Part shown: positions 50,629 to 61,100 of the stretch, in pieces
How positions within the stretch are numbered: position 1 is the first letter of the stretch
How the letters are laid out: each line of letters starts with the position of its first letter
Assembly: GCA_022559845.1 (NCBI GenBank)
Contig: JAHNEJ010002393.1
Coordinates: forward strand, 156,092 to 220,091
From: Amorphophallus konjac
Lineage: Eukaryota; Streptophyta; Magnoliopsida; Alismatales; Araceae
DNA: 64,000 bases
Reading direction: 5' to 3'
Notes under the pieces: model-generated
What the model was told of the DNA's origin: nothing
Seen by the model: only the letters and a program-made list of their open reading frames with translations
The model's database searches: none
Made by a program: the position numbers and the translations under genes

Positions 50629-53600
50629 CTAATGAGCCGTCAACGGCAATGCTGAGGACGGATGAAGATCCGTCGATGACAGGGTCCTTCTGGCGAGGAC
50701 GAGGATAGTTTGGAACCTTGGCAAGAGTGGTAATATTCTCTGGTATTTCGAGATCAATGGTGGTCCTTCAAGCTGCGGAGACGAGAACATCCTTTCTAGT
50801 GCAACGGAAATGTCCCGTATGTCGAACCATTTGTCCCATTCGCATTCCGGATCTTTGATCTTGCCTCTTTTGGTGATCCTCGGACATTTTTCAGCCAAAT
50901 ATACAGCATGTGATCCCCCATATGCTTCCCGTGGGTAATCTCCCATCTGAACAACGGGTCCTCTGCTGAAGTGGTTTGATAGAGTCCATGTGAGGGGCTC
51001 CCAATCCGCCTTGAACGGTCCTTTGAAGCCTAGGCCAAACCTACGGTTCGGCCTAATTTCTTTTGGCGGCTTGAGCATACCCTGTAACTGTGCGCCCAGA
51101 CCTTTTCCCTGTTGATAGCCGATGTTCCTCATAATCTCCCAACCTTTGGAGTGAAAAGGGAGACATGATGTTGCGGTTGCCCTGACCGGCTCCTTTGGTG
51201 CTAGTGGAATGTGAGATGGATCACGCACGTCCAGCAGTGATAATATGGGCCGATGAGACGGCCAAACAGAAGGCAGAGAGGTGTTGATAGCATCCACTGC
51301 GTGAAGGACAGGTGTACTGACCACTTTAATAATTCTCCCATTGTAAGGAAACTTCAGGCACTGATGGTTGGTGGAAGGCACAGCGTCCATGGCTTCGATG
51401 TAAGGGCGACCCAGTATAGCCTTAAATGTGGGGTCCATGTCGAGGACATGGAATTCCGTGGGAATTGACATGGGGCCTAGTTCTGCCTTCAGGATAATCA
51501 TCCCCTGCGGCGGCCTTTTGCTATTGTCATAGGCCGTGACCGTGATCGAGGAAGGTCTTATTTGTTCCTCGTCGATCCCACACAACTGAAGAGTGCACAT
51601 GGAGATCACATTTATGGACGCACCCGTGTCCACAAGACACGGGTTTATGGATACCCCATTAATTTTTATTGAAATGCACAATGCATATTTCCGAGCTTCC
51701 TTGGGAGCGAGCTCGTAGTTGTGGAACATGATGGCCGGTTGTGTGTCTGTTGGGGTCAGGACGGTCGAAATCTTTTCTACAGGGAGGTCCTCGTTCACCA
51801 TGACCCTTTGAAGGTACTCCATTAAGGCTGCCTGGTGGGATGTGGATCTTTGAAGTAGCTCCAGGATGGAGATCCGAGCAGGTGTCTTATCCAGGTGTTT
51901 CAATAGATCATACTGTGTTCCAGGGATAGCTCTTTCTGGTTGTTCTCCATCATCCTTCTCTGGCTGAGATAGCTCAGGATTCTGACTGTTGTGGGGGAAA
52001 ACCCTGTGGAAAATCCTTCCACTCCGGAGCACCATTGCCTGCGGCTTTTGTACCTCTGTGGGGGTAGCAGTGGGTTTTAACAGGGGTTTGAGGGGTAGTA
52101 GTGGAGGAATGGTTGATGAAGCAGGGGTGATGACGGGAGCAGGGATTCTGATGAGGGGTTTGTTAGGTGGAGGCATGGTGGAGGTAGAGGGGATATCGCG
52201 CGGATTATGAAGGATAAGGGGTCTGGAAGGTGGAGGCGGAGGCAAAGTGGAAGTGGGTAAGGTTTGAAACGGGTAATGGTTTTGAGGTGGATGGTGAGTG
52301 ATGAGTGGTTTTGAAGGCATTAGTGGTGATGTGGTGGAGAAAGACGGGGTTATGTATGGTTGACGGATGATAAGGGGTTTAGAAGGCGTAGGGGTAAATG
52401 TGGTAGAGGTGGATGGTAAAGTGGGGGAGTGAGAGAAGGTGAGAGGGTGTGAAGGCGTAGTGGAGAGTGTCGGTTGATAGGAGGTCGGGGTGCGGATGAG
52501 AGGGCGTAATGGTAGTGGAAATGGTGATGGTGATACTGACGCGGGTTGATGAGAGAGAGGTGCTACCCGGGCAAGGTGAGGGTGTTGCGTGATGATAGGA
52601 TTGGCGGTAGAAAGAATGGAGGTACTTTCCTGGTGCCACACCTGCTCTCTCCCGACTTCCGGGAAGGAGGAGATGGGGTTAACCTGATGATTGGGCTGTT
52701 GGTGCTCCGGTAATGGATTCTGGATTATGCCCATGTCGGGCTGTTGTTGTGGGGCCTGCTGAGCCTGTTGTTGTTGTTGTGGTTGCTGTTGCTGTTGCTG
52801 TTGTAACTGCTGCTGTGGCCTATGAGGAGGTCTCCTAGCCTTGAGAGCCGCGACGTATCGTCTCATCTCATCCCAATCTATTTGATGTTCATCATTCATA
52901 TCATGGATGTAATCTTTGAAGTGGAAGCAGTAATCTACTGTGTGTCCCGGCTGCCTGTGGTAGACACAGTATTTGGAGGTATCAACATTGGGGGGCCACG
53001 CGGGCCTTTCTCTGGGTAGGGCGAGTTGGTTTGATGCCATGAGGGCATTAAAAATGTCTGCTAAGGTTTCCGGCAATGGTGGATAGTAGGCTCTTTTGGG
53101 ACCGAGCGGCCTCCTTTGTTGCTGTTGGGGACCATAGTTCCCCGGGGGTGGAACTTGGTTGTACTGAAGCGGTGGTTGTTGTTGCTGAGGTTGTGGTTGT
53201 TGTTGCTGGGGTTGGCGCAATGGAGGCATATTATCCTGGGGTGGATTATTTTGGGGTGGAGGACGAAGAGGGAAAGGACCCGGTTGAAGGGGAAGTCGGG
53301 GCATTTGTGGAGGCCTTGGGTTGACTGCATAGTTGGCATTGTTGACCGCACTGACTTGCTCATTTGTCACGACCCCTTCTGTGGCTCCGCCCGGGACACC
53401 AGCGCCTGTCTTTCTGACCACTTTGGGCTTCGGCGACTCAAACATGTTCATGATGGGGGAGTCTTTTAGCTGGGTTTGGATGTATCGGGCCCTTTCATAG
53501 AGTTCCTCCATTGTAGTAAGTTTATTCATGGCCAGGACATGTCTGAACTGTGGGGTTGCATTAGACACAATCATCTTCACTTGTTCGGGCTCGGAGAGGG

Positions 53601-54639
53601 TATCCCTTATTCTTTCCGCCAGAGACCTCCATCTATCAGCATATCGGACAAAATCCTCGTCGGGTTTCATCTTTTCGGCCACTAGGTCGGTAATGGAGAG
53701 TGAGGGACCGACCCTATCCCTATATTTCTGCAAGAACCTTCTCTGGACTATTTCAAAATTCTCGGCCTCGCGGGGCTCCAGAGAATAGAACCACTCAAGC
53801 GCGGGACCATCCAATGATCTCCGAAAGAGGTATGCCAGGGACCTCTGATCGTTTTGCCAGTAAGAGGACTCATACATGAAATCCTTGAGATGAATGAAGG
53901 GGTTGCCGGTACCATTGTATCTGCGGTACGTGGGCATTTCGGAGGGAGGAAGATGAATGACGGGAAGGATTGGCAAAGCAACCTCCGGGGTGGCTTTCAC
54001 GTCCACCATCCTTCTCAGATTTTGAAACTGCTCGTCCATGCGGTTGAACCTATTGAGGAGCGATTGGGCGAGCTCCTCTGGGGGTGAAGGTGGCACTTGC
54101 CACTGGGGGAGAAACTGTCTCCCGGAGACTTGAGGGGGGAACCCAGAATGAGAGGGAGCTGTCGGACCGCCGACAGTTGGCCCCGGCTGAAGCGGTGTCT
54201 GGGGAACAACGGGAGTTTGAGATTGTGATGGGAACTGGAATGAGGGTGGTTGTTGGCTCGCTTGTCCTTGAAGCGAGGGAGACTGGATGGCTTGCGCCAA
54301 TGAGGGAGATGGAATGGCCTGCACGGACTCTTGGAGAGGTGCGATGGCCGGAGTTGACTCCTGGGGCGTGGGGGAAACAGATTTCCCTTTTAGAATGGCC
54401 TGGAAGGCCCGGAGCTGTTCAGAGGTAAGCTCCGTGTTGGCGAGGACGCCCAGTAAGGAAGTGATATCCTGTGGCGGGGACGTGTCCCCGGCAATAACCT
54501 GCACCTCATGCGAGGGGTCATGAGAAGGACCCGAGTCCATAGCATAGACTCGCGGGTCGGCTGACAAACCACGGCTAGGGTGGTTCTCCTCAAAAGACTC
54601 GTGAGACATGCTCACAGTTTTCCCAGAACGCAAAAACAT
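50629..54639 (-). CDS. gag-protease polyprotein of D with G-patch domain
   Basis: 1336 residues starting MFLRSGKTVSM. Pro/Gln-rich N-terminus (1-200); capsid (retrotrans_gag) about 230-400 with RRYNGTGNPFIHLKDF and RRSLDGPALEWFYSL; knuckle-like CVYHRQPGHTVDYC (CX2HX4HX4C) near 555-570; P/Q/T-rich linker; aspartic protease near 1000 with DTGA; then GWEIMRNIGYQQGKGLGAQL near 1165-1185, matching a G-patch (G-x-x-x-M-x-x-x-G-Y-x-x-G-x-GLG). G-patch domains bind RNA or DEAH helicases and follow the protease in some retroelements and betaretroviruses. The frame is intact. CAG-repeat-derived polyQ tracts lie near 470-500 and 610-640. Confidence 0.9.
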   Translation of the reverse strand: MFLRSGKTVSMSHESFEENHPSRGLSADPRVYAMDSGPSHDPSHEVQVIAGDTSPPQDITSLLGVLANTELTSEQLRAFQAILKGKSVSPTPQESTPAIAPLQESVQAIPSPSLAQAIQSPSLQGQASQQPPSFQFPSQSQTPVVPQTPLQPGPTVGGPTAPSHSGFPPQVSGRQFLPQWQVPPSPPEELAQSLLNRFNRMDEQFQNLRRMVDVKATPEVALPILPVIHLPPSEMPTYRRYNGTGNPFIHLKDFMYESSYWQNDQRSLAYLFRRSLDGPALEWFYSLEPREAENFEIVQRRFLQKYRDRVGPSLSITDLVAEKMKPDEDFVRYADRWRSLAERIRDTLSEPEQVKMIVSNATPQFRHVLAMNKLTTMEELYERARYIQTQLKDSPIMNMFESPKPKVVRKTGAGVPGGATEGVVTNEQVSAVNNANYAVNPRPPQMPRLPLQPGPFPLRPPPQNNPPQDNMPPLRQPQQQQPQPQQQQPPLQYNQVPPPGNYGPQQQQRRPLGPKRAYYPPLPETLADIFNALMASNQLALPRERPAWPPNVDTSKYCVYHRQPGHTVDYCFHFKDYIHDMNDEHQIDWDEMRRYVAALKARRPPHRPQQQLQQQQQQQPQQQQQAQQAPQQQPDMGIIQNPLPEHQQPNHQVNPISSFPEVGREQVWHQESTSILSTANPIITQHPHLARVAPLSHQPASVSPSPFPLPLRPLIRTPTSYQPTLSTTPSHPLTFSHSPTLPSTSTTFTPTPSKPLIIRQPYITPSFSTTSPLMPSKPLITHHPPQNHYPFQTLPTSTLPPPPPSRPLILHNPRDIPSTSTMPPPNKPLIRIPAPVITPASSTIPPLLPLKPLLKPTATPTEVQKPQAMVLRSGRIFHRVFPHNSQNPELSQPEKDDGEQPERAIPGTQYDLLKHLDKTPARISILELLQRSTSHQAALMEYLQRVMVNEDLPVEKISTVLTPTDTQPAIMFHNYELAPKEARKYALCISIKINGVSINPCLVDTGASINVISMCTLQLCGIDEEQIRPSSITVTAYDNSKRPPQGMIILKAELGPMSIPTEFHVLDMDPTFKAILGRPYIEAMDAVPSTNHQCLKFPYNGRIIKVVSTPVLHAVDAINTSLPSVWPSHRPILSLLDVRDPSHIPLAPKEPVRATATSCLPFHSKGWEIMRNIGYQQGKGLGAQLQGMLKPPKEIRPNRRFGLGFKGPFKADWEPLTWTLSNHFSRGPVVQMGDYPREAYGGSHAVYLAEKCPRITKRGKIKDPECEWDKWFDIRDISVALERMFSSPQLEGPPLISKYQRILPLLPRFQTILVLARRTLSSTDLHPSSALPLTAH

Positions 54640-55234
54640 ACACTAGCAAGTAGGTAGCAGAGATTATCAAACAAGTGGATGCCTTTACGCCCTTTTTTGT
54701 GTTTTGATTTTGATGATTTTTTTTTGTATTTTTAGCGAGATCCGAAGTTCACACAAAATGGGGACCCTAGTTTGTTTTTGTTTCACCGCCGTGTCAGCTA
54801 GGGTCTCTCGTCTCACCACGAATGAAATGACTAACTCCGGGGAACTTCAATGGTACAACCAGCCCAGTGAACGAAGAGGAGATTCTTCGATGTCGGGGAC
54901 TTACGGAGGTCCCAGTGTAGGAGATTCTAGTCCGTTGAGAGGAATTCCCAAACGGAGAGTCCTTCCTTCACCGGGAAAGGGTGATCCTCAAAAAATGAAA
55001 AAAAGGATAGAAAAGAGGAATGGATGTATGCAATGGAATGCTGACAGATATATGGAGTGGGAAAACAACAGAAATAACAGACATATAATAAACAAAGAAC
55101 CAATCAAAACTGACGGTGCTGCCGTGAGCACAACGGGGGCGCGCGCGGGCGCGAAGGTGGAGAGGCACGGGTGGTGCCGAACTTGCAAGGGTAGCCGAAA
55201 GGAAGCAGTAGAGGTCCCACCGTGATCGCCAATC
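54640..55234 (-). other. 5' leader of element D
   Basis: Untranslated stretch between PBS and gag. The block at about 54780-54990 is shared with A and C: TCTCACCACG, GGGGAACTTCAATGGTACAA, GGGGACTTACGGAGG, GAGTCCTTCCTTCACC in the same order. It is likely a packaging or RNA-structure signal. Confidence 0.75.
55214..55231 (-). promoter_or_regulatory. Primer-binding site of element D
   Basis: TGGCGATCACGGTGGGAC on the minus strand, three bases from the LTR; identical to the A site. Confidence 0.85.
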
Positions 55235-57069
55235 TGTGAGCGACGTCACGCGGTTCGGGGAAGAGCGGAGAGGACGCGGAGCGCGCGCGGGCTCCTCTTT
55301 TCTTTCTTTTGGTGTTTGTTTGCTGCAACACAGAAATAAGAGAAGAGAGAGAAGGGGCCACCACGGGAGATTGCTCCGGCGGGGCGAGCGGGACAAGTGT
55401 GATATAGCAAAATATGGGGTTTAAACGGCCATAGCGGGAAGTGACTCGCCGCGGCCTCGGGGGGACGGGAATGGTGCAAAAATTAAATAACAAGAATTGA
55501 AACGGCCATTGGGGAAGTGACTCGCCGCGGCCTCGAGAATATGAGCAGATAATAAGATGACAGAATATAGAGAGAATACAAAGAGCGGGAATTTAAACGG
55601 CCATTGGGGAAGTGACTCGCCGCGGCCTCGAGAACACAAACAGATAAGAATATAACGTATAAGAACGTGAATTTAAACGGCCATTGGGGAAGTGACTCGC
55701 CGCGGCCTCGAGAACACGAATAGATAAGAATATAACATATAAAAACGGGAATTTAAACGGCCATTGGGGAAGTGACTCGCCGCGGCCTCGAGAATATGAG
55801 CAGAATATAACAGAGTATAAAGAGAATATAAGAACGGAAATTTAAACGGCCATTGGGGAAGTGACTCGCCGCGGCCTCGAAAATAAGATGTGATCGCCAG
55901 GGGCCGAAAGACCCCAAAATAAGAAAGTGATCGCGCCTACCTCAAGAGCGGGAGATGGCGGGTTGCTTCTTCCTCTCCCTCCGGCCGGCCGACGGAGAGG
56001 GCTTTCCTCGGCTACCCTTGCAAAACAACGACAAACAAATGACAAGTGGATTAGAAAGATGGAGGTGTAGTATTCAAATCCTTGCGATAAAAATAACGAA
56101 ATGATGGCAAGACACACACCTGGTTGGTGTTATCTTTTAAACCCCTCTCGGACTCGAGTAGGAGGAAAATGAGATGATGGATGCAAGAAGTATAAAAGAA
56201 GAGGCGCCCTTATGAAGGGGGATAGAGGATGCGAGATGATGAATGCAAAAGAACTACGAAGAAAAAAGGGGAAGAAAAGGCTTATTGGATGAGCCGAGGG
56301 TGAAATCCGGCGGAGCTCCGGCAGCGTGGGGACGACGTGGAAGCGCGGTGGATGAAGACGACCTTCCTCTCACGAGCGTGAGCACCCGAGAAGCCGGCAG
56401 AACCTCCACCTACAAAAGAACCCACGGGTTAGAAAATGACTCCGTAGCCTCTGGGCTCCGGCAGCCTATCGGATCACTTCCAAGCTCCTCCAGAACTGAG
56501 GGGGTGGGCCTCTATTTATAGGGCTCCGGAGGGTGGAGGCGTCCAGGACCCTGGACACCTCCATCAGGGCCGAAATAATATTTTATTCTATTTTTATTTA
56601 TTTTTTTGGAATATTTTTGTGGAGGCGTCCAGGGTCCCGGACGCCTCAAACAGGTCCACCGAAAACCGACGACGGCCGCACGCGGTTTGGCACAACGCGT
56701 GGTTTTGTGAGCGGCGCCTCGTGATTCAGAAATGGGCGCGTCCAGCTTGCTGGACGTCTCCATATTTTGGATTTTTTCACACACGACAAACCGTCGTTCG
56801 GTGGCCGGCGCCCGTGAGGGTTTTGATGGAGGCGTCCAGGGGCCTGGACGCCTCCAAAATTATATTATTTTTTTATTTTTCTTTTGTCTTTTATACCAGG
56901 GCTGGCATTTTGATTTTTTTATTTGTTTTTATGGAGGCGTCCAGGGGTCTGGACGCCTCCATTAATATATATATTTTTTATTTATTTATTTTTTTATGCC
57001 AACTGGCATTTTACAAACAATTTTTTTATTATTGTTTTTATGGAGGCGTCCAGGGGCCTGGACGCCTCC

Positions 57070-57105
<36 letters not shown>

Positions 57106-57433
57106 TAATTAGTTTTGGGCCCTGAGAAAAGAAATAAAATAAATTAGAAATATGGGGGCGTCCAGAGGCCTGGACGCCCCCATTAAGACCCACCCGGGTC
57201 CTCAATCGGCGGCCGCCCGGCAGTCAACATCTTGGTTCCGGAACCTCTTGATACGTCTGACTGGTGTTGATGCCGTCCGAATGCCGTGACGAGACGATTC
57301 CGGATGCCGAAAAAGGCAGAAGAAGACCCGAGAAAAGGAAGCACTCGAGTGATTCAAAATGCGTAAGCCGTTGCGGGGCGTTGTATAGTAATATGAGACT
57401 TTCTCAGGAGACGTCAGGAATGGCGTGTCTACA
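55235..57433 (-). repeat. 5' (right) LTR of element D
   Basis: 2199 bp, TGTGAGCGAC to GTGTCTACA, followed by TSD GACGT. It carries the six-copy repeat (55423-55890), TATA at 56521-56512 and seven hairpins (56535-57182). Near-identity with 31561-33762 implies recent insertion. Confidence 0.95.
56512..56521 (-). promoter_or_regulatory. TATA box of the D 5' LTR
   Basis: CTATAAATAG on the minus strand, about 910 bp from the LTR outer end; hairpins lie just upstream in U3. Confidence 0.7.
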
Positions 57434-57438
57434 GACGT
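57434..57438. repeat. Target-site duplication of element D, right copy
   Basis: GACGT, matching 31556-31560. Confidence 0.95.
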
Positions 57439-58172
57439 GTGAGGAGCGAGGAGTTGTTAATTTGGAACGAAGAGCAGCCTCCTCCTCATCAAGATCTCGA
57501 GTTGCATCCCCTTCAAAACGACGGCCAAGGGTCCAATTTTTAGGCGAAGGATCAAGAACGAACCCTAGATCGGAGTTCGATCCCAAACTAATGACTTGGC
57601 GGCTCAAATCAAGGCAATCTTGCCAATTAATGAGGAGGAAAGACTCCTATTAGGGTTTGGAACCTTCCTTTGGACGGAATATGATTGGAAACTTACCAAA
57701 ATAAGGACTTAGATCGAAAAAAGGGGAGTCCAGGTCGGACTGGGTTTCTGACTGAGAACGTGCTACAAGCGTATAGCGCGTTCTTCATTATCGCGCTATG
57801 ACGATATAGCGCGACAATGATTGGCTCCCCAAATGATCAGAAAAAGAATAAATACCCATTGGGTAGTCGTTCAATCAAATAACCAATAAGAATAACATCC
57901 ATAGTGGATGCCATAAATATCAAATATCAAGGAATATCGACTGTTCAAATGATCATCCAATTAGGCTCAGAACGCGCTATGAACAAGAAAGTGATGTGAA
58001 TAAATAGCGCGAGAATGTCAATTTCGAGATAAGATCCAAGGTATGGAAATTGAATTGTGGGGCCAAGAATATGGAGAAATCCCAGAAAATCAACCAATTA
58101 TGGATCAATTGGGGCATTAACTGGGATAACAAAGAAATTGCTCAACTTATCGGTCAAAATTGGGTGTCTACA
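57439..58172 (-). repeat. 5' (right) LTR of element C, second part
   Basis: 734 bp completing the LTR started at 30886 and ending GTGTCTACA. The TATA of this transcribing copy reads CCTAAAAATTGG. U3 hairpins are at about 57766-57815. Confidence 0.9.
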
Positions 58173-58177
58173 GTAGC
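58173..58177. repeat. Target-site duplication of element C, right copy
   Basis: GTAGC, matching 11262-11266; F gag continues directly from here. Confidence 0.9.
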
Positions 58178-61100
58178 GAGAGTTCCGGGAGTCGAGGATT
58201 TCTTTCGGGGTATGTTTCAGGACATGGCTCAGCAGTTTAGCGGTGATGCTGGCGAGGGCTCGTCGTCCAGGGGTGGACCCAGCCGTGCTGTGAGGGACTT
58301 CTTGCAGTTTCACCCACCCTATTATGGAGGCCAACCAGATCCCGATGTGGCCAGGTGATGGCTTGATGAGATGGAGAGAGTGTTCAGTTCCATGCACTGT
58401 GCTGAGGAGGACATGGTGATGTTGGCCTGCAACCAGTTGTAGGGTACGGCTCGTGATTGGTGGTCTTCGGAGTGGAAGACGTCCTTTCGGTCTCGTTCCC
58501 TTCAGAAGATCATGTGGAAGGACTTTGTTACGGTCTTTGAGCGTACTTTCTGCCCATCCTATGTTGGTACGCATAAGATGCGTCAGTTCTTGGAGCTGGT
58601 TCTGGGTGACATGTCAGTGTTGCAGTACAGGGCTCGGTATATGGAGTTAGGCCGCTATGCTCCCCACATCATGGAGCATGAGGGAGTGAAGACCGAGCAG
58701 TTCGTGCAGGGTTTGAGGCAGGAGCTGAGGCACCTCTTGATGGCGAACGCTGCTACGGATTTGAAGACAGCGTCATGTGTGGCGGCATCTCTGGAGCTGG
58801 ATATGCAGAAGGTCCGAGGACAGGGAGGCCAGGGGCAGTCCCAGTCAGGGTGCAGCCAGCAGTCGGCTACCCAGCATCAGGGCTCCTTTCAGCATGCGAC
58901 GGGTGGTTCAGGAGTGTCGGCGCCGACGGCGTCAGTGACAGGATCTGTGTCTTTTGGCTCCAAGGTCAAGAAGTTTCTTAAGAAGAGTTTCTGTAAGAAG
59001 CACAAGGACCAGAGGCAGGCGTCATCGGGCAGTGTACAGAACCCGGTCCCTTTTCAGCGTCAGGGATCAGTGGGTGGCTCGCGGGGAGGGTGTCCCCAGT
59101 GTGGCGAGTCGCATCCAAAGAGGCAGTGCACGGCGTCGGTGATTTGTTTTAGGTGTGATCAGCCAGGACATATGGCACGTGACTGTCCTCAGAGACTGCA
59201 GCAGTAGTAGTTTCCTCAGCAGCAACATTATCCCCAACAGCAGAGGCCACAGCAGCAGCAACAGGGGCAGTATCCGTCGCTACCCAGGTCAGCGAGTGTG
59301 GGAGGCAAGCAGAGATCCCGAGGCCAGATTACACACATGACCAGGATAGAAGTAGTGGCGTCACAGCTCGTGGAAGGTACCGTTCGGATTTTGGGTTGTG
59401 CGGCTCGAGTTTTGTTTGATTCTGGCGCGTCTCATTCTTTTATTTAGGAGGATTTCGCGCTGAGTATCGAGGAGCCGGTGACCCAGTTGCCCTGTGATTT
59501 GATAGTGGAGTTGCCTTCGGGTGATTTTATGATCACTCCGTATTGTTTCGATGAGGTTCCCGTGTGAGTTGAAGGGCGGAGTTTGCCGGTCATGCTTTAT
59601 GCGTTGCCACTTCAGGATTTTGATGTGATTTTGGGCATGGATTGGCTCGAGGCACATCATGCTCTGTTGGATTGTGGCTCAAAGAGGGTTTATTTCCGGC
59701 GGCTTCGTGGACCCACCTTCTATTTCCAAGGTATCAGGTCTTCCTCTTCCCGCTTTCTTATTTTGGCTATTAGGGCTCATTGTTTGCTTGATACGGGTTG
59801 TCAGGATTTTCTTACTTCTGTGGTCATGGTAGACCAGATGGAGCCGGATGTCGAGAACATTCCGGTGGTGTGCGAGTTTCTCGATATTTTTTCGCAGGAC
59901 TTACCTGGATTACCTCCCCAGTGGGAGATTAATTTTGTTATCAAGGTTGTGCCTGGTACGGAGCCTTTGTCGAAGGCTCCTTACCGCATGGCTCTCGCTG
60001 AGCTGAGAGAGTTGTGGGCGCAGTTGCAGGAGTTGCTCGCCAATGGGTACTTTCATTCGAGCTTCTCCCCTTGGGGTGTGCCAGTATTGTTTGTGAAGAA
60101 GAAGGATGGTAGTCTAAGGTTGTGTATTGACTACCGACAGCTGAACGAGGTGATCATTAAGAACAAGTATCCGTTGCCACGGATTGATGACTTGTTCGAC
60201 CAACTTCAGTCCGCGCGAGTGTTCTCGCAGATTGATCTGCGGTCCGGTTATTATCAGCTGCGGATTCGTGAGTCTGACGTGGAGAAGACTGCGTTCAGCT
60301 CGAGATATGGATATTATGAGTTCTTGGTGATGCCGTTTGGGCTCACCAACGCCCCCACAGTATTTATGGATTTGATGCAGAGGGTGTTCTGTCCGTACTT
60401 GGACCAGTTCGCGGTCGTGTTCATGGACGACATCCTTGTGTATTCACAGTCTGCAGATGAGCATGAGTATCATTTGAGGGTTGTATTGCAGAATTTGCGA
60501 GATCACCAATTGTATGATATGCTCAGTAAGTGTGAGTTTTGGCTTCATGATGTGTACTTTTTGGGGCACGTGATTTATAGTGATGGTATTTCCGTAGATC
60601 CAGCCAAGGTTGAGGCAGTGATGTAGTGGCCGAGGCCAAGGTCCGTGACGGAGATTCGGAGTTTCTTGGGACTTGTAGGCTATTACAGGAGATTCATTCA
60701 GGAGTTTTCTCGTGTTGCAGCCCCAATGACCAGGCTTACGCGGAAGGATGTGCCATTTGTTTGGACTGGTGAGTGCGAGCAGAGCTTTATGGAGATTAGG
60801 AGGTTGCTCACCTCTCCACCAGTTCTAGTGTTACCTTCTGGATCGGGAGGTTTTGTGGTCTGTACAGATGCTTTCGGGGTTGGGTTGGGTGCTGTGTTGA
60901 TGCAGCATGGTAGAGTGGTGGCTTATGCATCTCGACAGCTAAAGCCCCATGAGGAGAACTACCCTACCCATGATCTTGAGTTAGCGGCTGTGATCTTTGC
61001 ATTGAAGATCTGGAGATATTATCTGTACGGTGAGAAGTTCGAGGTGTTCACATACCATCAGAGTTTGAGGTATGTGTTCACCCAGAAGGACCTTAATCTC

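Larger units (their letters stand above)
31561..57433 (-). mobile_element. Element D: large Tat/Ogre-type autonomous LTR retrotransposon
   Basis: 25,873 bp between GACGT duplications. Minus-strand order: 5' LTR (57433-55235), PBS (55231-55214), leader, gag-protease-G-patch frame (54639-50629), a 345-bp gap, pol frame with reverse transcriptase, two RNase H domains and integrase (50283-46504), then about 12.7 kb of antisense genes and noncoding DNA, PPT and 3' LTR (33762-31561). Dual RNase H, large size and an antisense gene region between pol and 3' LTR are hallmarks of the Tat lineage. The coding frames are open and the LTRs nearly identical, so it is the youngest insertion here and possibly still competent. 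Confidence 0.95.
11267..58172 (-). mobile_element. Element C: Tat-type non-autonomous LTR retrotransposon, carrying E and D
   Basis: LTRs are 11267-12676 and (split by D) 30886-31560 plus 57439-58172. The matching TSD GTAGC lies at 11262-11266 and 58173-58177. Minus-strand order: right LTR, PBS at 30882-30865, leader, gag-like frame 30139-26825, then (after the E insertion) an antisense PMD pseudogene 13959-15279, noncoding block, PPT and left LTR. Without E and D it is about 11.4 kb. No reverse transcriptase, RNase H or integrase is present, so it needed a partner in trans. Confidence 0.9.

Noticed and set aside
54704..55225. Plus-strand open frame of 173 codons
   Set aside because: Covers the D leader and PBS on the antisense strand; no counterpart frame in A or C.
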